A stretch of DNA of 64,000 nucleotides, taken from Bacteroidales bacterium. Its GTDB lineage: Bacteria; Bacteroidota; Bacteroidia; Bacteroidales; UBA1715. The DNA lies in NCBI GenBank assembly GCA_016714605.1, contig JADKDL010000002.1, forward strand, positions 310,001 through 374,000. The letters are read 5' to 3'. The first letter of the stretch is position 1; each line of letters starts with the position of its first letter. The notes under the pieces are model-generated. The model did no database searches. It saw nothing but the letters and a program-made list of their open reading frames with translations, and was not told the origin of the DNA. The position numbers and the translations under genes are program-made. Positions 18,182 through 28,963 of this stretch are shown here, one piece after another.

Positions 18182-19271
18182 TTTTTTGAATTAGCAAGTT
18201 TGCAAATCTCAGTTACAATCAATTCTGATGAGTTATTAATAGCCATTTTCTTAATATTTTCAGCACAAAGATTCATTTTTTCTTTGTCAAGAAGTAGTTC
18301 AATTGCTGCTAGAAATAGGTTTGTAACAGCATCCTGATCTGTAATCATTAATGCAGCATCTTTTTCTCCAAAGCTAGAGCATTTGCTGTTTGATGGTCTT
18401 CGGCCACATTAGGAGAAGGTACAAAAATGCATGGTTTGCCCACAATACATAATTCTGAAATTGTTCCGGCTCCGGCTCTACTTATAATTATATCGGCAGC
18501 AGCATAAGCCATATCCATTTCTTGAATAAAGTCGTAAACCCTCACGTTTTTATAGCCTACAGCTTCTTTTTTCGATTCTTCGAAATAGTTTTTTCCGGTT
18601 TGCCATAAAATTTGAACATTGTGCTGATTGAGCATGTTTAGGTTTTTAATGACACTCATATTTAAAGTTCGAGCACCCAAACTGCCACCTATTACAAGTA
18701 TTGTTTTATGTCCTGATGGAATATTGAAATGCTTGAGTCCCTCTTCTTTTGAGACCTTCATATCTACAATTACTTTTCTAACCGGATTTCCTGTTTTAAT
18801 AATTTTATTGGCAGGAAAAAATGCGTCCATATTATCGTATGCTACACATATTTTTTGAACTTTTTTGCCAAGTAGTTTGTTTGTCACTCCGGCATAAGAA
18901 TTTTGCTCTTGAATAAGTGCCGGAATACCCATTTTTGTAGCTGCATGTAGTAGAGGACCACTAGCATAGCCACCCACACCAATTGCCACATCGGGGTTGA
19001 AGTCTTTAATTATCTTTTTTGATTTGTTTACACTCCTAACCAATTTAATGAGTGTACCAATATTTCTGAACAGATTTTTTCTGTCGAAACCTTGTATTGG
19101 CAAACCAATAATTTTATAACCGGCAGAAGGAACGCGTTCCATCTCCATACGGTTTTGTGCACCTACAAAAAGAATCTCGCAATTTTCTACAGTTGCCATG
19201 AGCTGATTTGCTATTGAAATAGCCGGAAAAATATGACCGCCTGTACCGCCTCCACTAATTATTGCTTTCAT
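18178..19271 (-). CDS. murG: Undecaprenyl-PP-MurNAc-pentapeptide N-acetylglucosaminyltransferase (frame broken once)
   Basis: MurG transfers GlcNAc to lipid I to form lipid II at the inner membrane face. The N-terminal loop SGGGTGGHIFPAISIA is present, and so is the second GGSLGARTLN loop. ISRAGAGTISEL, the UDP-GlcNAc site, is followed by PCIFVPSPNVAEDHQTANA. The frame breaks at a T5 run (18361-18365). Adding one base continues EKKDAALMITDQDAV ... VTEICKLANSKK to a stop that overlaps the murC ATG. Full length is then about 364 residues, normal for the family. Because MurG is essential, a homopolymer error is the likely explanation. Confidence 0.95.
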
Positions 19272-19316
19272 TTTTACAGTATATAATGTTTTTTTAATCT
19301 TTTCTTTTGTTTAATT

Positions 19317-20687
19317 CTATTTTTTTGTATTGTCGTTTATGACATCATCATCGTCATCATTTTCTATGATTTCTTTTAATGGCTTAGATTCGTCAGTTTT
19401 TGTTTTTGTTTCTTTTTCTACTACTGCATCATCTTTTACTTTTTCTTCCTCTTTTTCCTCTTTTCCATCATCTTCTTTGTCTTCTTCAACGTTGAATTTT
19501 TCTATGCTATGACTTATGCTTAGAATTATTCCAAGAGATATACTGGTAAAAAACATTGAAGTTCCACCCATGCTTATTAGTGTCATTGTTTGTCCGGTTA
19601 CTGGAAATAAGGTTACCGAAACCGCCATATTTACCAAAGACTGCATCACCATCATGAAAATGAGGCTAAAAGAGAGTAGGGCAGGGAAAGAGTATTTGCA
19701 TTTTCTTATTATAATCCCGGCTCTGTAAATGAGCCACAGATAGAGTATCATTACAACGATACCGCCTAGCAGTCCGTAATCTTCAATTATAATGGCATAT
19801 ATAAAATCGCAATATGCCTGTGGCAGCATGTCTCTTTGAGTACTTCTGCCCGGACCTTTGCCCAGTATGCCACCATTGGCTATAGCAATTTTGGCCTGTG
19901 TAGCTTGGTAGTTTTCTCCCTTTACCGATGCTACCGCTATGGTATTTTTATATTCTGGTGTTTTGCTTTTTACAAATGAAAGCGTTTCTACCATTGCCGG
20001 ATATTTTGCATTAAGACGGCTTTTCCAAGTACTAGCTCTGCTTATAGTTTCCGGAGAATTAATAATCATCATTAATAAAAGAAACCCTACAATGCTTAAA
20101 ATCCCTACAAGTATGCTCAATTGTTTCATCGGTATTCGGCCCACAAACAAGAGTACTAAAACATAGATAAATAGTAAAATAGATGTAGAAAAATTGGAAA
20201 TGAGAATGATACTGCATAAAACTCCGGTAACGATTACAATGGGGAGCAGTACTTTTTTGTAGTTGCCAATATCATTCTGATTTTGCGACAGTATTCTTGA
20301 TGCAAAGATAAGCAGTGCAAATTTAGTATAATCAGAAGGCTGAAAAGACAGTCCGATGCCGGGAATTTCAAGCCATCTTTGAGCCGAATTAGTATCGTCT
20401 GCAAAAAAGGTAAGCAAAAGTAACGGGATAGAAGAGATAAGTATAACCTTTGCTAATTTGAAATAAACCCGATAATCAATCTTATGAAAAAAGTAAATAA
20501 TGCCTAAGCTTATGCCAACAATTATCATGTGTTTAATGATATAGAAGGTAGTATTGCCATCTTTTTGTTGTATAGCTAATAGGCTGATTGAGCTATATAC
20601 AGAAAGCACAGAAATGAGCATAAGGGCAATGATTATGCGCCAAATTACTTTATCTCCTTTGAATTTTATCAGTATATCTTTAAACAC
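19317..20687 (-). CDS. ftsW: Septal peptidoglycan polymerase FtsW (SEDS family)
   Basis: 456 residues with about ten membrane helices (for example RIIIALMLISVLSVYSSISL, HMIIVGISLGIIYFF). SEDS hallmarks are WLEIPGIGLSFQPSDYTKFA, the large-loop segment TQAKIAIANGGILGKGPG, and DFIYAIIIEDYG. FtsW polymerises glycan strands from lipid II together with FtsI. The C-terminal about 70 residues form a very acidic and lysine-rich cytoplasmic tail ending in a run of five Asp; this is longer than in most FtsW proteins and may be a protein-contact region. It lies between murD and murG. Confidence 0.95.
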   Translation of the reverse strand: MFKDILIKFKGDKVIWRIIIALMLISVLSVYSSISLLAIQQKDGNTTFYIIKHMIIVGISLGIIYFFHKIDYRVYFKLAKVILISSIPLLLLTFFADDTNSAQRWLEIPGIGLSFQPSDYTKFALLIFASRILSQNQNDIGNYKKVLLPIVIVTGVLCSIILISNFSTSILLFIYVLVLLFVGRIPMKQLSILVGILSIVGFLLLMMIINSPETISRASTWKSRLNAKYPAMVETLSFVKSKTPEYKNTIAVASVKGENYQATQAKIAIANGGILGKGPGRSTQRDMLPQAYCDFIYAIIIEDYGLLGGIVVMILYLWLIYRAGIIIRKCKYSFPALLSFSLIFMMVMQSLVNMAVSVTLFPVTGQTMTLISMGGTSMFFTSISLGIILSISHSIEKFNVEEDKEDDGKEEKEEEKVKDDAVVEKETKTKTDESKPLKEIIENDDDDDVINDNTKK

Positions 20688-20698
20688 TTTTTGGGGTT

Positions 20699-22047
20699 TT
20701 ATAAATTTCTAACTGATTGTTTGAAAAGTTCGCCTCTATGAATATAGTTTTTGAACAAATCGAAACTGGCACATGCCGGCGACAATAGCACCGTGTCTCC
20801 TTTTTCTGAAACGTTATATGCTTGCAAGACTGCATCTTCTATTGAGCAGGTGTCTTTTATGATAGGTATAATACCTGTAAAAGAATCAATAAGCTTTTTA
20901 TTATCTTTACCCATACAGATAAGTGCTTTTACTTTCTGTTTAGCGAGCTCGGTAAGCATAGAGTAATCATTTCCTTTGTCTACACCTCCTGCTATCCATA
21001 CTATTGGCGTTTCTACACATTCAAGTGCATACCAAGTAGAGTTTACGTTAGTAGCCTTTGAGTCGTTTATGAAGTTGATGCCTCTAACCGAATAAGTAAG
21101 CGGTTCTAACCTATGTTCAACGCCTTTAAATGTAGATAAACTCTTTCTGATAACTTCATTTTTATATTCAATACTTTTGCAGTAAGCGATGCTGCCATTG
21201 AATTTCCCTGATTGTGTTTGCCTATTAACAATATCTCTTCTATCGTCATGTTAAATGAATTATTATCTATGTTTATGTTTAAAATGCCTTTTTCTATACA
21301 CGCACCGTATGCAACTTTTTCTAAAACTGAGTAAGGTATGATTTGCGGTGTTATTATTCTTTTTTTTATATTTTCTAGTAGAATTTCATCATCTATACAG
21401 TAAATCAAAATGTCTGATGCTGTCATGTTTTGAATTATTCGGAATTTTGAGTCTATGTAATTTTCAATATTATAGTCGTATCGGTCTAAATGATCGGGGG
21501 TGATATTGGTAATGATTGCAATATCTGCTTTGAAATTATACATATTGTCCAACTGAAAACTGCTCAGTTCCAAAACGTAATAATCAAAACTGCTCAGTGC
21601 AACCTGTTCGGCAAAACTAAAACCTACATTGCCTGCTAAACCTACATTCAAACCTGCATTCTTCAATATTTCGTATGTAAGTAGGGTGGTGGTTGTTTTT
21701 CCGTTGCTGCCCGTAATACAAATCATTTTTGCAGTGGTATATCTGTATGCAAATTCTATTTCAGAAATTACTGGTATGCCCAGTGCTTTAGCTTTTACTA
21801 TGAGTGGTGCATTTTCGGGTATTCCCGGACTTTTAATAATTTCTGATGCGCACAAGATTTCATTTTCAGAATGAGTTTCTTGTTCCCATTTTATTTGGTG
21901 TTTGTTTAGTTTTTCAATGTATTGTTCTGCAATTTTTCCTTTGTCAGATACAAACACATCAAACCCTTTAGCTTTTGCCAAAATGGCGCTGCCTGTACCG
22001 CTTTCTCCGGCTCCTAAGATTACTATATAGTTGTTTCTTTGCGACAT
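20699..22047 (-). CDS. murD: UDP-N-acetylmuramoylalanine--D-glutamate ligase (frame broken once)
   Basis: MurD adds D-Glu to UDP-MurNAc-L-Ala. Visible motifs: ILGAGESGTGSAILA (N-terminal nucleotide fold), ITGSNGKTTTTLL (ATP loop), VLELSSFQL, NITPDHLDRY and, in the distal part, HRLEPL ... NDSKATN ... IAGGVDKG. The frame breaks at a T5 run (21159-21163). One extra base restores NIKNEVIRKSLSTFKGVEHRL and the rest to the stop at 20699, giving about 450 residues, the normal length. As an essential single gene in its operon position, it is very probably intact in the cell. Confidence 0.95.
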
Positions 22048-22101
22048 ATTATTAAAATACTACTGCTTTTTTTGTTTTTTCTATTTTGAAGCTTATTAGG
22101 C

Positions 22102-23350
22102 TTATCTTAATTTTAATGTAACTATTGTAACTACTGCTAATATGAGCCCGACTATCCAAAAGCGTGTTACAATTTTAGATTCTGGAATGCCACTTTTCTG
22201 AAAGTGATGATGCAGTGGTGCCATTTTCAATATCCGCTTACCTACACCGTATTTCTTTTTGGTGTATTTGAAGTAACTTACTTGTAGCACAACCGATAGG
22301 TTTTCTACCAAGAAAATACCGCAAAGCACCGGAATAAGTAGTTCTTTTCTTATAATTATTGCAAATACTGCTATAATACCTCCCAATGCCAAACTGCCGG
22401 TGTCTCCCATGAAAATTTGTGCAGGGAAGGAGTTGAACCATAAGAAGCCAATAGTTGCTCCTATGAATGCACTTGCAAAAACCACCAATTCACCCGAATT
22501 TGGTATATACATGATATTGAGATAATCTGAATATATTAAGTTACCCGATACATAAGCCAAAATTCCTAAAGTAACTCCAATTATTGCCGATGTTCCTGTA
22601 GCCAAACCATCGAGTCCATCGGTGAGGTTTGCTCCGTTCGATACGGCTGTGGTTATTAGTATTACTGCAATTACAAAAATAATCCATCCAAGCACTTGTG
22701 CATTTTCATCGAAAAAAGTAAACAAGCATATTGTAATCAAATTCATTGTTTTTTAGGAATGGAATTGTGGTTTTTGTTGATTTTATTCCAAACAAATCTG
22801 CTGCAGTTTCATTTTGTTCATTTTGCGATGATGTTTGGTCTATGCAACCTATAAGTATGTCTGACTGAACGTTTTCTACAATTACTACATCTTTGCTCAT
22901 GTATAACGTAAGACCTACCATAAGTCCAAGTATTATCTGACCGAGTATTTTGTATCTTCCGGATAAGCCTTCTTTGTTCTTTTTAAATACTTTTATGTAA
23001 TCATCGGCAAAGCCTAAGAATCCAAGCCATACTGTAGTTATGAGCATAAGGATTATGTAAATATTATCTACTTTAGCAAACAGTAAAACTGGAATTATGA
23101 TTGCGCCCAAAATAAGGATTCCACCCATGGTTGGAGTTCCTTTTTTTTGATATTGACCTTCAAGACCCAAATCGCGTACTACTTCACCAATTTGTTTTTT
23201 TTGTAAAAATCTTATAAGAGGTCTTCCTGCAATCATAGTAATAAGCATAGAACTGATAAGTGCCAATGCAGAACGGAACGATAGGAACTGGAAAAGACCG
23301 GCTCCCGGGATTTCCATTTTTTCTAGATATTCAAATAAATAATACAACAT
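22102..23350 (-). CDS. mraY: Phospho-N-acetylmuramoyl-pentapeptide-transferase (frame broken once)
   Basis: MraY makes lipid I from UDP-MurNAc-pentapeptide and undecaprenyl phosphate at the inner membrane. The first part has KKGTPTMGG and GFADDYIKV (Asp-Asp motif). The second part has NGANLTDGLDGLA, MGDTGSLALGG and APLHHHFQKSG. The frame breaks at an A6 run (22712-22717). Removing one base joins ...NNEFDYNMLVYFF to DENAQVLGWIIFVI, giving about 415 residues with about ten membrane helices, the expected size for Bacteroidota. Confidence 0.95.
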
Positions 23351-23364
23351 GGGTTTGTGTTTTT

Positions 23365-24819
23365 TTATAGTTCTTTAAATATTTCTTTTATAACTTCTTT
23401 ATCATCAAAGTGCGATTTTACACCTTTTATAATTTGGTAATCTTCATGTCCTTTTCCTGCGATAAGCACAACATCGCCTGGTTTTGCCAAATGAAGTGCA
23501 GTTCTTATAGCTTCTTTACGGTCTATAATGGTTAATACCTTTTTGAGGTCTGTAATCTCAACGCCTGCTTTCATCTCATCTGCAATTACCGTTGGGTCTT
23601 CGGAGCGTGGATTGTCTGAGGTTAATATAATTTTATCGCTTTTCTGAGCTGCAATTCTGCCCATTATAGGTCTTTTTGTTTTATCTCTATCGTCACCTGC
23701 ACCTACAACCGAAATTACTTTCTGTTTATCGTTTTTTATATCGTTTATGGTGTTTAGCACATTTAGTAACGCATCAGGGGTGTGGGCATAGTCAACTATT
23801 GCATTTATTCCTGATTCGGAGCGCATTACTTGAAATCTGCCATTTACAGCATTCATATTACTAATCATAGCCATTGCGGTTTCTTTTTCTAAGCCAAGCA
23901 GTTGAGAAGCGCTGTAAACCGCCAAAAGATTGTACGCATTAAACTGTCCGGTAAATTTTGTCCACATTTCGGTGTTATCTATATGTAGAAGCATTCCTTC
24001 AAAATGACTTTCTATGATTTTGCATTTAAAGTCGGAAAACGATTTCAGCGAATATGTATGAACTTCGGCTTTTGTGTTTTGCGTTATTATTAAGCCATTC
24101 TTATCATCGTTATTCGTAAGTGCAAACGCATCTTTAGAAAGATTGTTGAACAGTTTCTGTTTAGCTTTTATGTAATTATCAAATGTTTTATGATAATCGA
24201 GGTGATCATGAGTAATATTGGTAAAAATTGCACCTGCAAAGTCAATGCCGGCAACTCTATCTTGCTCTAGCGCATGCGAACTTACCTCCATAAAGCAATA
24301 TTCGCATTCTGCTTCTACCATTTTGTTCAGTAATTGGTATAGCTGAACGGCATCGGGGGTGGTGTGAGTAGCTTCTATGGTTTCTTGGTCTATGATGTTT
24401 ATAACCGTAGAAAGCAATGCGCTTTTCATTCCACAAATGGAAAATAACCTATGCAGCAATGTGACAGTCGATGTTTTCCCGTTGGTGCCAGTTACGCCAA
24501 TGATTTTTATTTTTGAACTCGGATTGTTGTAAAAAGCAGATAAAATATAACCCAGTTGTTTTTTTGTGTCAGCAATTTTTATATAGGTTACATTTGAGCT
24601 AATCACATCGGGAAACACTTCGCAAACTATTGACGTTGCACCTCCTGCAATTGCTTTATCTATAAACAGATGTCCGTTCGTAAGCGTTCCATTTACGGCA
24701 ACAAACATACTTTTGTCTGATGCGTTTCTAGAGTCGGTACAAATATCTGAAACAAAGACTCCAGTATCGCCTTTTATTTCAATAGTTTCTGTTTGTTTTA
24801 GTAAATCAGATAGTATCAT
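23365..24819 (-). CDS. murE: UDP-MurNAc-tripeptide synthetase, meso-DAP type
   Basis: 484 residues. MurE adds the third stem residue. The ATP loop is GVTGTNGKTSTVTLLHRLF. VSSHAL and the central NITHDHLDYH motif are present. The C-terminal domain has the DNPR motif (TSDNPRSEDP), which in characterised MurE proteins marks meso-diaminopimelate rather than lysine as the substrate. It starts 10 bp after the ftsI stop. Confidence 0.97.
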   Translation of the reverse strand: MILSDLLKQTETIEIKGDTGVFVSDICTDSRNASDKSMFVAVNGTLTNGHLFIDKAIAGGATSIVCEVFPDVISSNVTYIKIADTKKQLGYILSAFYNNPSSKIKIIGVTGTNGKTSTVTLLHRLFSICGMKSALLSTVINIIDQETIEATHTTPDAVQLYQLLNKMVEAECEYCFMEVSSHALEQDRVAGIDFAGAIFTNITHDHLDYHKTFDNYIKAKQKLFNNLSKDAFALTNNDDKNGLIITQNTKAEVHTYSLKSFSDFKCKIIESHFEGMLLHIDNTEMWTKFTGQFNAYNLLAVYSASQLLGLEKETAMAMISNMNAVNGRFQVMRSESGINAIVDYAHTPDALLNVLNTINDIKNDKQKVISVVGAGDDRDKTKRPIMGRIAAQKSDKIILTSDNPRSEDPTVIADEMKAGVEITDLKKVLTIIDRKEAIRTALHLAKPGDVVLIAGKGHEDYQIIKGVKSHFDDKEVIKEIFKEL

Positions 24820-24829
24820 ATTTTATAAA

Positions 24830-26960
24830 TTATCCTAATTCAATTATTATTCTATCGCCATTTTTAATTGTTTGTCCGGGTACAAGAGATTGCTGTTTTA
24901 CAATTCCATAGCCTTTTACTTCAACTTGAAGTCCTTGCTTTTCAAGCAGATAAACGGCATCTCTCAAACCCATTCCTTTTACATTTGGTACAACAAATTC
25001 TTTTATTGTACGGGTATTTAGAACTAATTTTTGATCTTCAACCGAACTCATTACCCATTCCGAAGCACTGCTTGTAAGCGCATAGTCTAATCCTAAGGTT
25101 TCAATAATACTTTGCAAATCGGTTCTGAAGCCGTCTCGAGCAAAAGGAATTGATTTTTCAGAAGCAAGTTCTTGGGGCATATATTCTCTTTGAAGCGCAA
25201 TGTCATTAGCAAAAATTTTATCTGCAATTTTTTTAAATACCCCAGCAACTCTAGCCCCCGATACTACCGATGAGTTGGCCGATGAATCAACCACCACAAT
25301 ACAAGAGTACTTGGGTTTGTCGGCAGGGAAATATCCACAAAAAGAACCTCTGTGATATCTTACTCCGTCAAGCGAATACGAGCGGTTGTTTATTGCAATT
25401 TGTGCTGTTCCGGTTTTGCCTGCAATCTTGTAATAAGGCGAATGTATCGAAACTGCTGTTCCCCTCGGTTCTGTTACAGATTCAAGCATGTCTTGAGCTT
25501 GTTTTACAGTTTTTTCTTGGCATATTGCAGGATTAAGTACTTCTACCTCAAAAGATTTAATGGTTTTTGAACGATCTCTTATCTCCAAAGCGAATCTTGG
25601 TTTAACCATAATACCATTATTTGCAATAGCATTATAGAATGTAAGAATCTGTAATGGAGTAAGTTCTATTTCATAACCATAAGCTATTTGAGCCAAAGTA
25701 AGTCCCGACCACGATTTGTCTGTTGGATACTTAATAACCGGACTCGCTTCTCCGTCTGGGTATACCTAGTTTTTGATTCAACCCCATGTTATACAGCCTG
25801 TTTATGAAGTCGCTCCTTCTTTTGTCATAATTCTCTGTAATGATTTTCACAATACCAACATTTGAAGAGAATTTAATTACTTCGCGTGCTGTAATTGTTC
25901 CTTTATCTCCCTTATCTTTAATAATATCTTGTATTGTTTTATCATATATTTTTATTGAGCCATCGCCAGTTTTAATTAGAGTTGTAGGTGTTACTACACC
26001 ATCTTCCAGAGCAGCCATCATCGACATGATTTTGAAAGTAGAACCCGGTTCTGCTTTGGTTCCTACAGCATAATTAAACGTTTCTGTATATTCTCCTTGT
26101 GCATTTTTGCCAATGTTTGCAATTGCCAAAACATCGCCTGTAGCCACTTCCATAACTACAACGCAACCATAACGGGCTTCGATTTCTACAATGAAATTTT
26201 TCAATATGCTATGTGCAATATCCTGTATATCAATATCTATAGAACTTACTACATTATAACCGTCTTTGGGAATAATGCGCATGTTATTATCGTCAACATC
26301 GGGGGAGTTTCCGTAGAATTTAAAACCGTTTTCGCCGCAAAGCTCATTTTCAAATGCTCTTTCTAGTCCAACCCTGCCCACTATATTTTTCTTTGCGTTT
26401 TCTTGCAAATAGCCTAATGTGCGGTAAGCTAAGTCTTTGTAGGGCTTAACTCGTATATGTTCCGGATTAATAATGAGTCCGCCTTTATATGAACCTTTAT
26501 TGAAAATAGGTAGCGCTTTAACTCTCTTTAACTGCGGATAACTTATTTTTCGTTTTATAAGTAGCAGTTTTTGATTGCTATATACCGACATTAATTTATT
26601 ATTGTAATATCTAGTAGTAGCCAACTGCGAACTTTCGTTAAAAATCTCTGAAAGTCCGGCTGCTAAAGCCTTAACACTATCGGTAAAAAGGTTGCCATGT
26701 TTTTTGAAGTAATCAATTCTTGGGTCGAAGTAAACATGATAGAAAGGTACCGATGTGGTTAGTATTTTACCATTTCTGTCAAGTATGTCGCCTCTTTTAG
26801 CTTCCACAATATTTTGCTTAGGTTTACGAGCTTGTGCTCGCAACGAATCACCTTCAATGAATTGTAAATGAATAATTTTAGCTATAATTATAATCGCAAA
26901 AATTACAATTAAAACATAAACAATACCCATTCTTAAAACTATATCTCTTTTAATATCCAT
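24830..26960 (-). CDS. ftsI: Division transpeptidase FtsI/PBP3 with PASTA domain (frame broken once)
   Basis: Class B penicillin-binding protein that cross-links septal peptidoglycan with FtsW. It has an N-terminal TM helix (GIVYVLIVIFAIIIIAKII) and the non-catalytic module with RGDILDRNG. The active-site serine motif is STFK at residues 307-310 and SSN is at 365-367. Later come KTGTAQI and a single C-terminal PASTA repeat (VPNVKGMGLRDAVYLLEKQG). The frame breaks at GGG 25758-25760. Removing one base joins LGIPDGEASPVIKYP to the remainder and gives about 708 residues. All catalytic motifs lie in frame once corrected. Confidence 0.95.
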
Positions 26961-26963
26961 AGT

Positions 26964-27362
26964 TTATTCAACTTCAATTATTATTGGTGGTCTATTAGCT
27001 TCTTTTAAATCTAAATCAGAATCTTGCGTTTGAATTTCAATGCTTGATCTTAAACTTTTATATATAAGTTCAGATGTTAGTGAAATATATTCCGCTTCAA
27101 GTTCTTCTACTTTTTTGCTTTGTTGTTTTATTTTTCTTTCAATATTTTTCGCCCTGTAATTATTGCTTATATAAATCATAGCCAATAAAGCCAAGAAAAA
27201 AATAAAAGGCAGTTGTTTGGTAACGTAATCGTTCATTATAAGACTTCCGTCAAGAACCGATTTTATTTTACCTTTGCCTTTATTCTTTTTTTTGGGTTTC
27301 TTTATTTTTTTCTTTTCCTCATCTTCCGGTATTGCCTGATCTATATGCATATTCATACTCAT
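26964..27362 (-). CDS. ftsL: FtsL-like cell division protein (Bacteroidota type)
   Basis: 132 residues. The N-terminus is very basic (KKKIKKPKKKNKGKGKIK), then one TM helix (LPFIFFLALLAMIYIS, residues about 70-86) and a periplasmic coiled coil (RAKNIERKIKQQSKKVEELEAEYI). That is the topology of FtsL, which joins FtsQ and FtsB and activates FtsWI. Sequence conservation in this family is low, so position between rsmH and ftsI and the topology carry the call. Its ATG overlaps the rsmH stop by 4 nt. Confidence 0.85.
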   Translation of the reverse strand: MSMNMHIDQAIPEDEEKKKIKKPKKKNKGKGKIKSVLDGSLIMNDYVTKQLPFIFFLALLAMIYISNNYRAKNIERKIKQQSKKVEELEAEYISLTSELIYKSLRSSIEIQTQDSDLDLKEANRPPIIIEVE

Positions 27363-28258
27363 ATTTTTTCTGCAATTCTGAGTTTTGCACTTCGTGAGCG
27401 CGGATTTATTGCTATCTCCTCTTCACTCGGCACAATAACTTTTTTATTTATAAGTTTAAACGGACTTTTACTATTACCAAAAAAATCTTTTTCTATTTCG
27501 TTTGTAAAATCTCCGGTTTTCATAAATTGTTTTACCAATCTATCTTCAAGAGAATGATAGGTTATAATTACCAATCTGCCACCCGGATTTAATAAATCTA
27601 AAGAATTTCTCAATAGTTCTTTAAGAACTCGAATCTCATCATTTACTTCAATTCTTAACGCTTGAAAAATTTGAGCTAAATATTTTTTTTCTTGCACATT
27701 ATTTGGCAAACAAGCCATTGCAACGGTTCTTAAATCGTCGCAAGTGACTATTTTTGAAGATGTTCTGGTGTATATTATTTTTTCGGTCAGATATTTTGCA
27801 TTGTTTATTTCGCCATATTGATAAAACAAATCAATGAGTTTTTCTCTTGTGTAGCTGTTTACAATTTCTTGTGCAGTAAGCTCAGCATCTTTGTCCATTC
27901 TCATATCGAGTTTTTCATTAAATCTGAATGAGAAACCTCTATCGGCGGTATCGAAATGGTGAAATGAAACTCCTAAATCTGCAAGTATTCCATCTACTTT
28001 GTCAAAATTGCAATAGCGAACGTAGTTTTTTATGAATCGATAGTTGTTTCTCACAAAAATAAAGCGCTCATCGTCAGGTGCATTTTTTTCCGCATCTTCA
28101 TCTTGATCAAACCCTAGCAGATACCCTTTTTTTAGTTTTTTTAATGTAGCATTTGAATGCCCTCCGCCTCCAAAGGTTACATCTACATAGACACCACTAG
28201 ACTTAATGTTAAGTCCGTCAATTGTTTCTGATAGTAATGCCGGTATATGATATTCCAT
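27359..28258 (-). CDS. rsmH: 16S rRNA (cytosine-1402-N4)-methyltransferase
   Basis: 299 residues. RsmH (MraW) uses S-adenosylmethionine to methylate N4 of C1402 in the ribosomal P-site region. SAM motif: YVDVTFGGGGHSNATL. Other family motifs: GILADLGVSFHHFDTADRGFSFR, LAQIFQALRIEVNDE and ITYHSLEDRLVK. Second gene of the dcw operon, 8 bp after mraZ. Confidence 0.97.
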   Translation of the reverse strand: MEYHIPALLSETIDGLNIKSSGVYVDVTFGGGGHSNATLKKLKKGYLLGFDQDEDAEKNAPDDERFIFVRNNYRFIKNYVRYCNFDKVDGILADLGVSFHHFDTADRGFSFRFNEKLDMRMDKDAELTAQEIVNSYTREKLIDLFYQYGEINNAKYLTEKIIYTRTSSKIVTCDDLRTVAMACLPNNVQEKKYLAQIFQALRIEVNDEIRVLKELLRNSLDLLNPGGRLVIITYHSLEDRLVKQFMKTGDFTNEIEKDFFGNSKSPFKLINKKVIVPSEEEIAINPRSRSAKLRIAEKI

Positions 28259-28266
28259 TGCTTTGT

Positions 28267-28731
28267 TTAAAAATTAAAATCGTCACCTATTAATTCACTA
28301 GCCATTTGTTCAAATTCCAAATCGCTCATTGCAGATTTTTCATACTCTTCTACATCCCACACTTCTATAATATAGCCTGTACCTACAAATATTAAATCTT
28401 TATCAATCTTCACAGAATCCGATAATCTTTTGTTTATCAGTATTCTATTACTGCCGTCAATTTCAACTTCAACCGAACCTCTGCTAAATTGGGCAAAAAA
28501 CAGATTGTGTTTTTTATTCAATGCCGGATTGAATTTCGTTCTCATTTTGGTCATAAACTCTTCCCATTCAGCAAACGGATAAAGCTCAAGACAGTTTTTA
28601 AAGATGCTTTTTCTGAGCACAAAACGACCCTTGTCTTCTGTCTCTTTCATTTGTTTAATGAAGGCAGAAGGCAGTACAACTCGACCTTTTACGTCGATTT
28701 TAGCCGATATTTCACCTATAAAAGTGCTCAT
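28267..28731 (-). CDS. mraZ: Transcriptional regulator MraZ
   Basis: 154 residues forming two SpoVT-AbrB-like halves. The first has DVKGRVVLPSAF, the second DGSNRILINKRL, with the conserved basic residues of the DNA-binding face. MraZ forms a ring and binds tandem repeats ahead of its own gene to control the dcw operon. Such a repeat array is present 40 bp upstream (28771-28802). First gene of the operon. Confidence 0.96.
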   Translation of the reverse strand: MSTFIGEISAKIDVKGRVVLPSAFIKQMKETEDKGRFVLRKSIFKNCLELYPFAEWEEFMTKMRTKFNPALNKKHNLFFAQFSRGSVEVEIDGSNRILINKRLSDSVKIDKDLIFVGTGYIIEVWDVEEYEKSAMSDLEFEQMASELIGDDFNF

Positions 28732-28770
28732 TTGAAAGTAATTAACTTTGATTATGTAAAATTAGTACAA

Positions 28771-28802
28771 AATCCCACATCATGCCACTTTCTGCCACTT
28801 TA
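28771..28802 (-). promoter_or_regulatory. Probable MraZ operator (three repeats, 10-bp period)
   Basis: On the minus strand AAAGTGGCAG-AAAGTGGCAT-GATGTGGGAT reads as three direct copies with a 10-bp period, 40 bp before the mraZ ATG. Characterised MraZ boxes are short tandem repeats built on TGGG (gammaproteobacteria) or AAAGTG (Mollicutes) with a helical-turn period. The copies here look like the AAAGTG form. Autoregulation is inferred. Confidence 0.75.
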
Positions 28803-28963
28803 TTTTTTGATGTGTTGATAACTTTTTTAAGTGCGAGTGTTATGTTGTTGTTTTATAGTGGGATACATGAATATTCAAAGATTGAGTATTTTTGCATTGT
28901 ATTTTAGAAAAAAAAAGCAGTAAATTTGATTTAAATATGGAGTTATAAGTGCGAAAACGAGGT

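Noticed and set aside
12942..28802. Frame breaks in the dcw genes as true pseudogenes
   Set aside because: All lie in an otherwise complete essential operon and each is restored by one base in a mononucleotide run, so sequence error is more likely.
28887..28894. TATTTTTG resembling a -7 promoter element before the acyltransferase gene
   Set aside because: No TTG at the proper distance upstream; too weak to list as a promoter.
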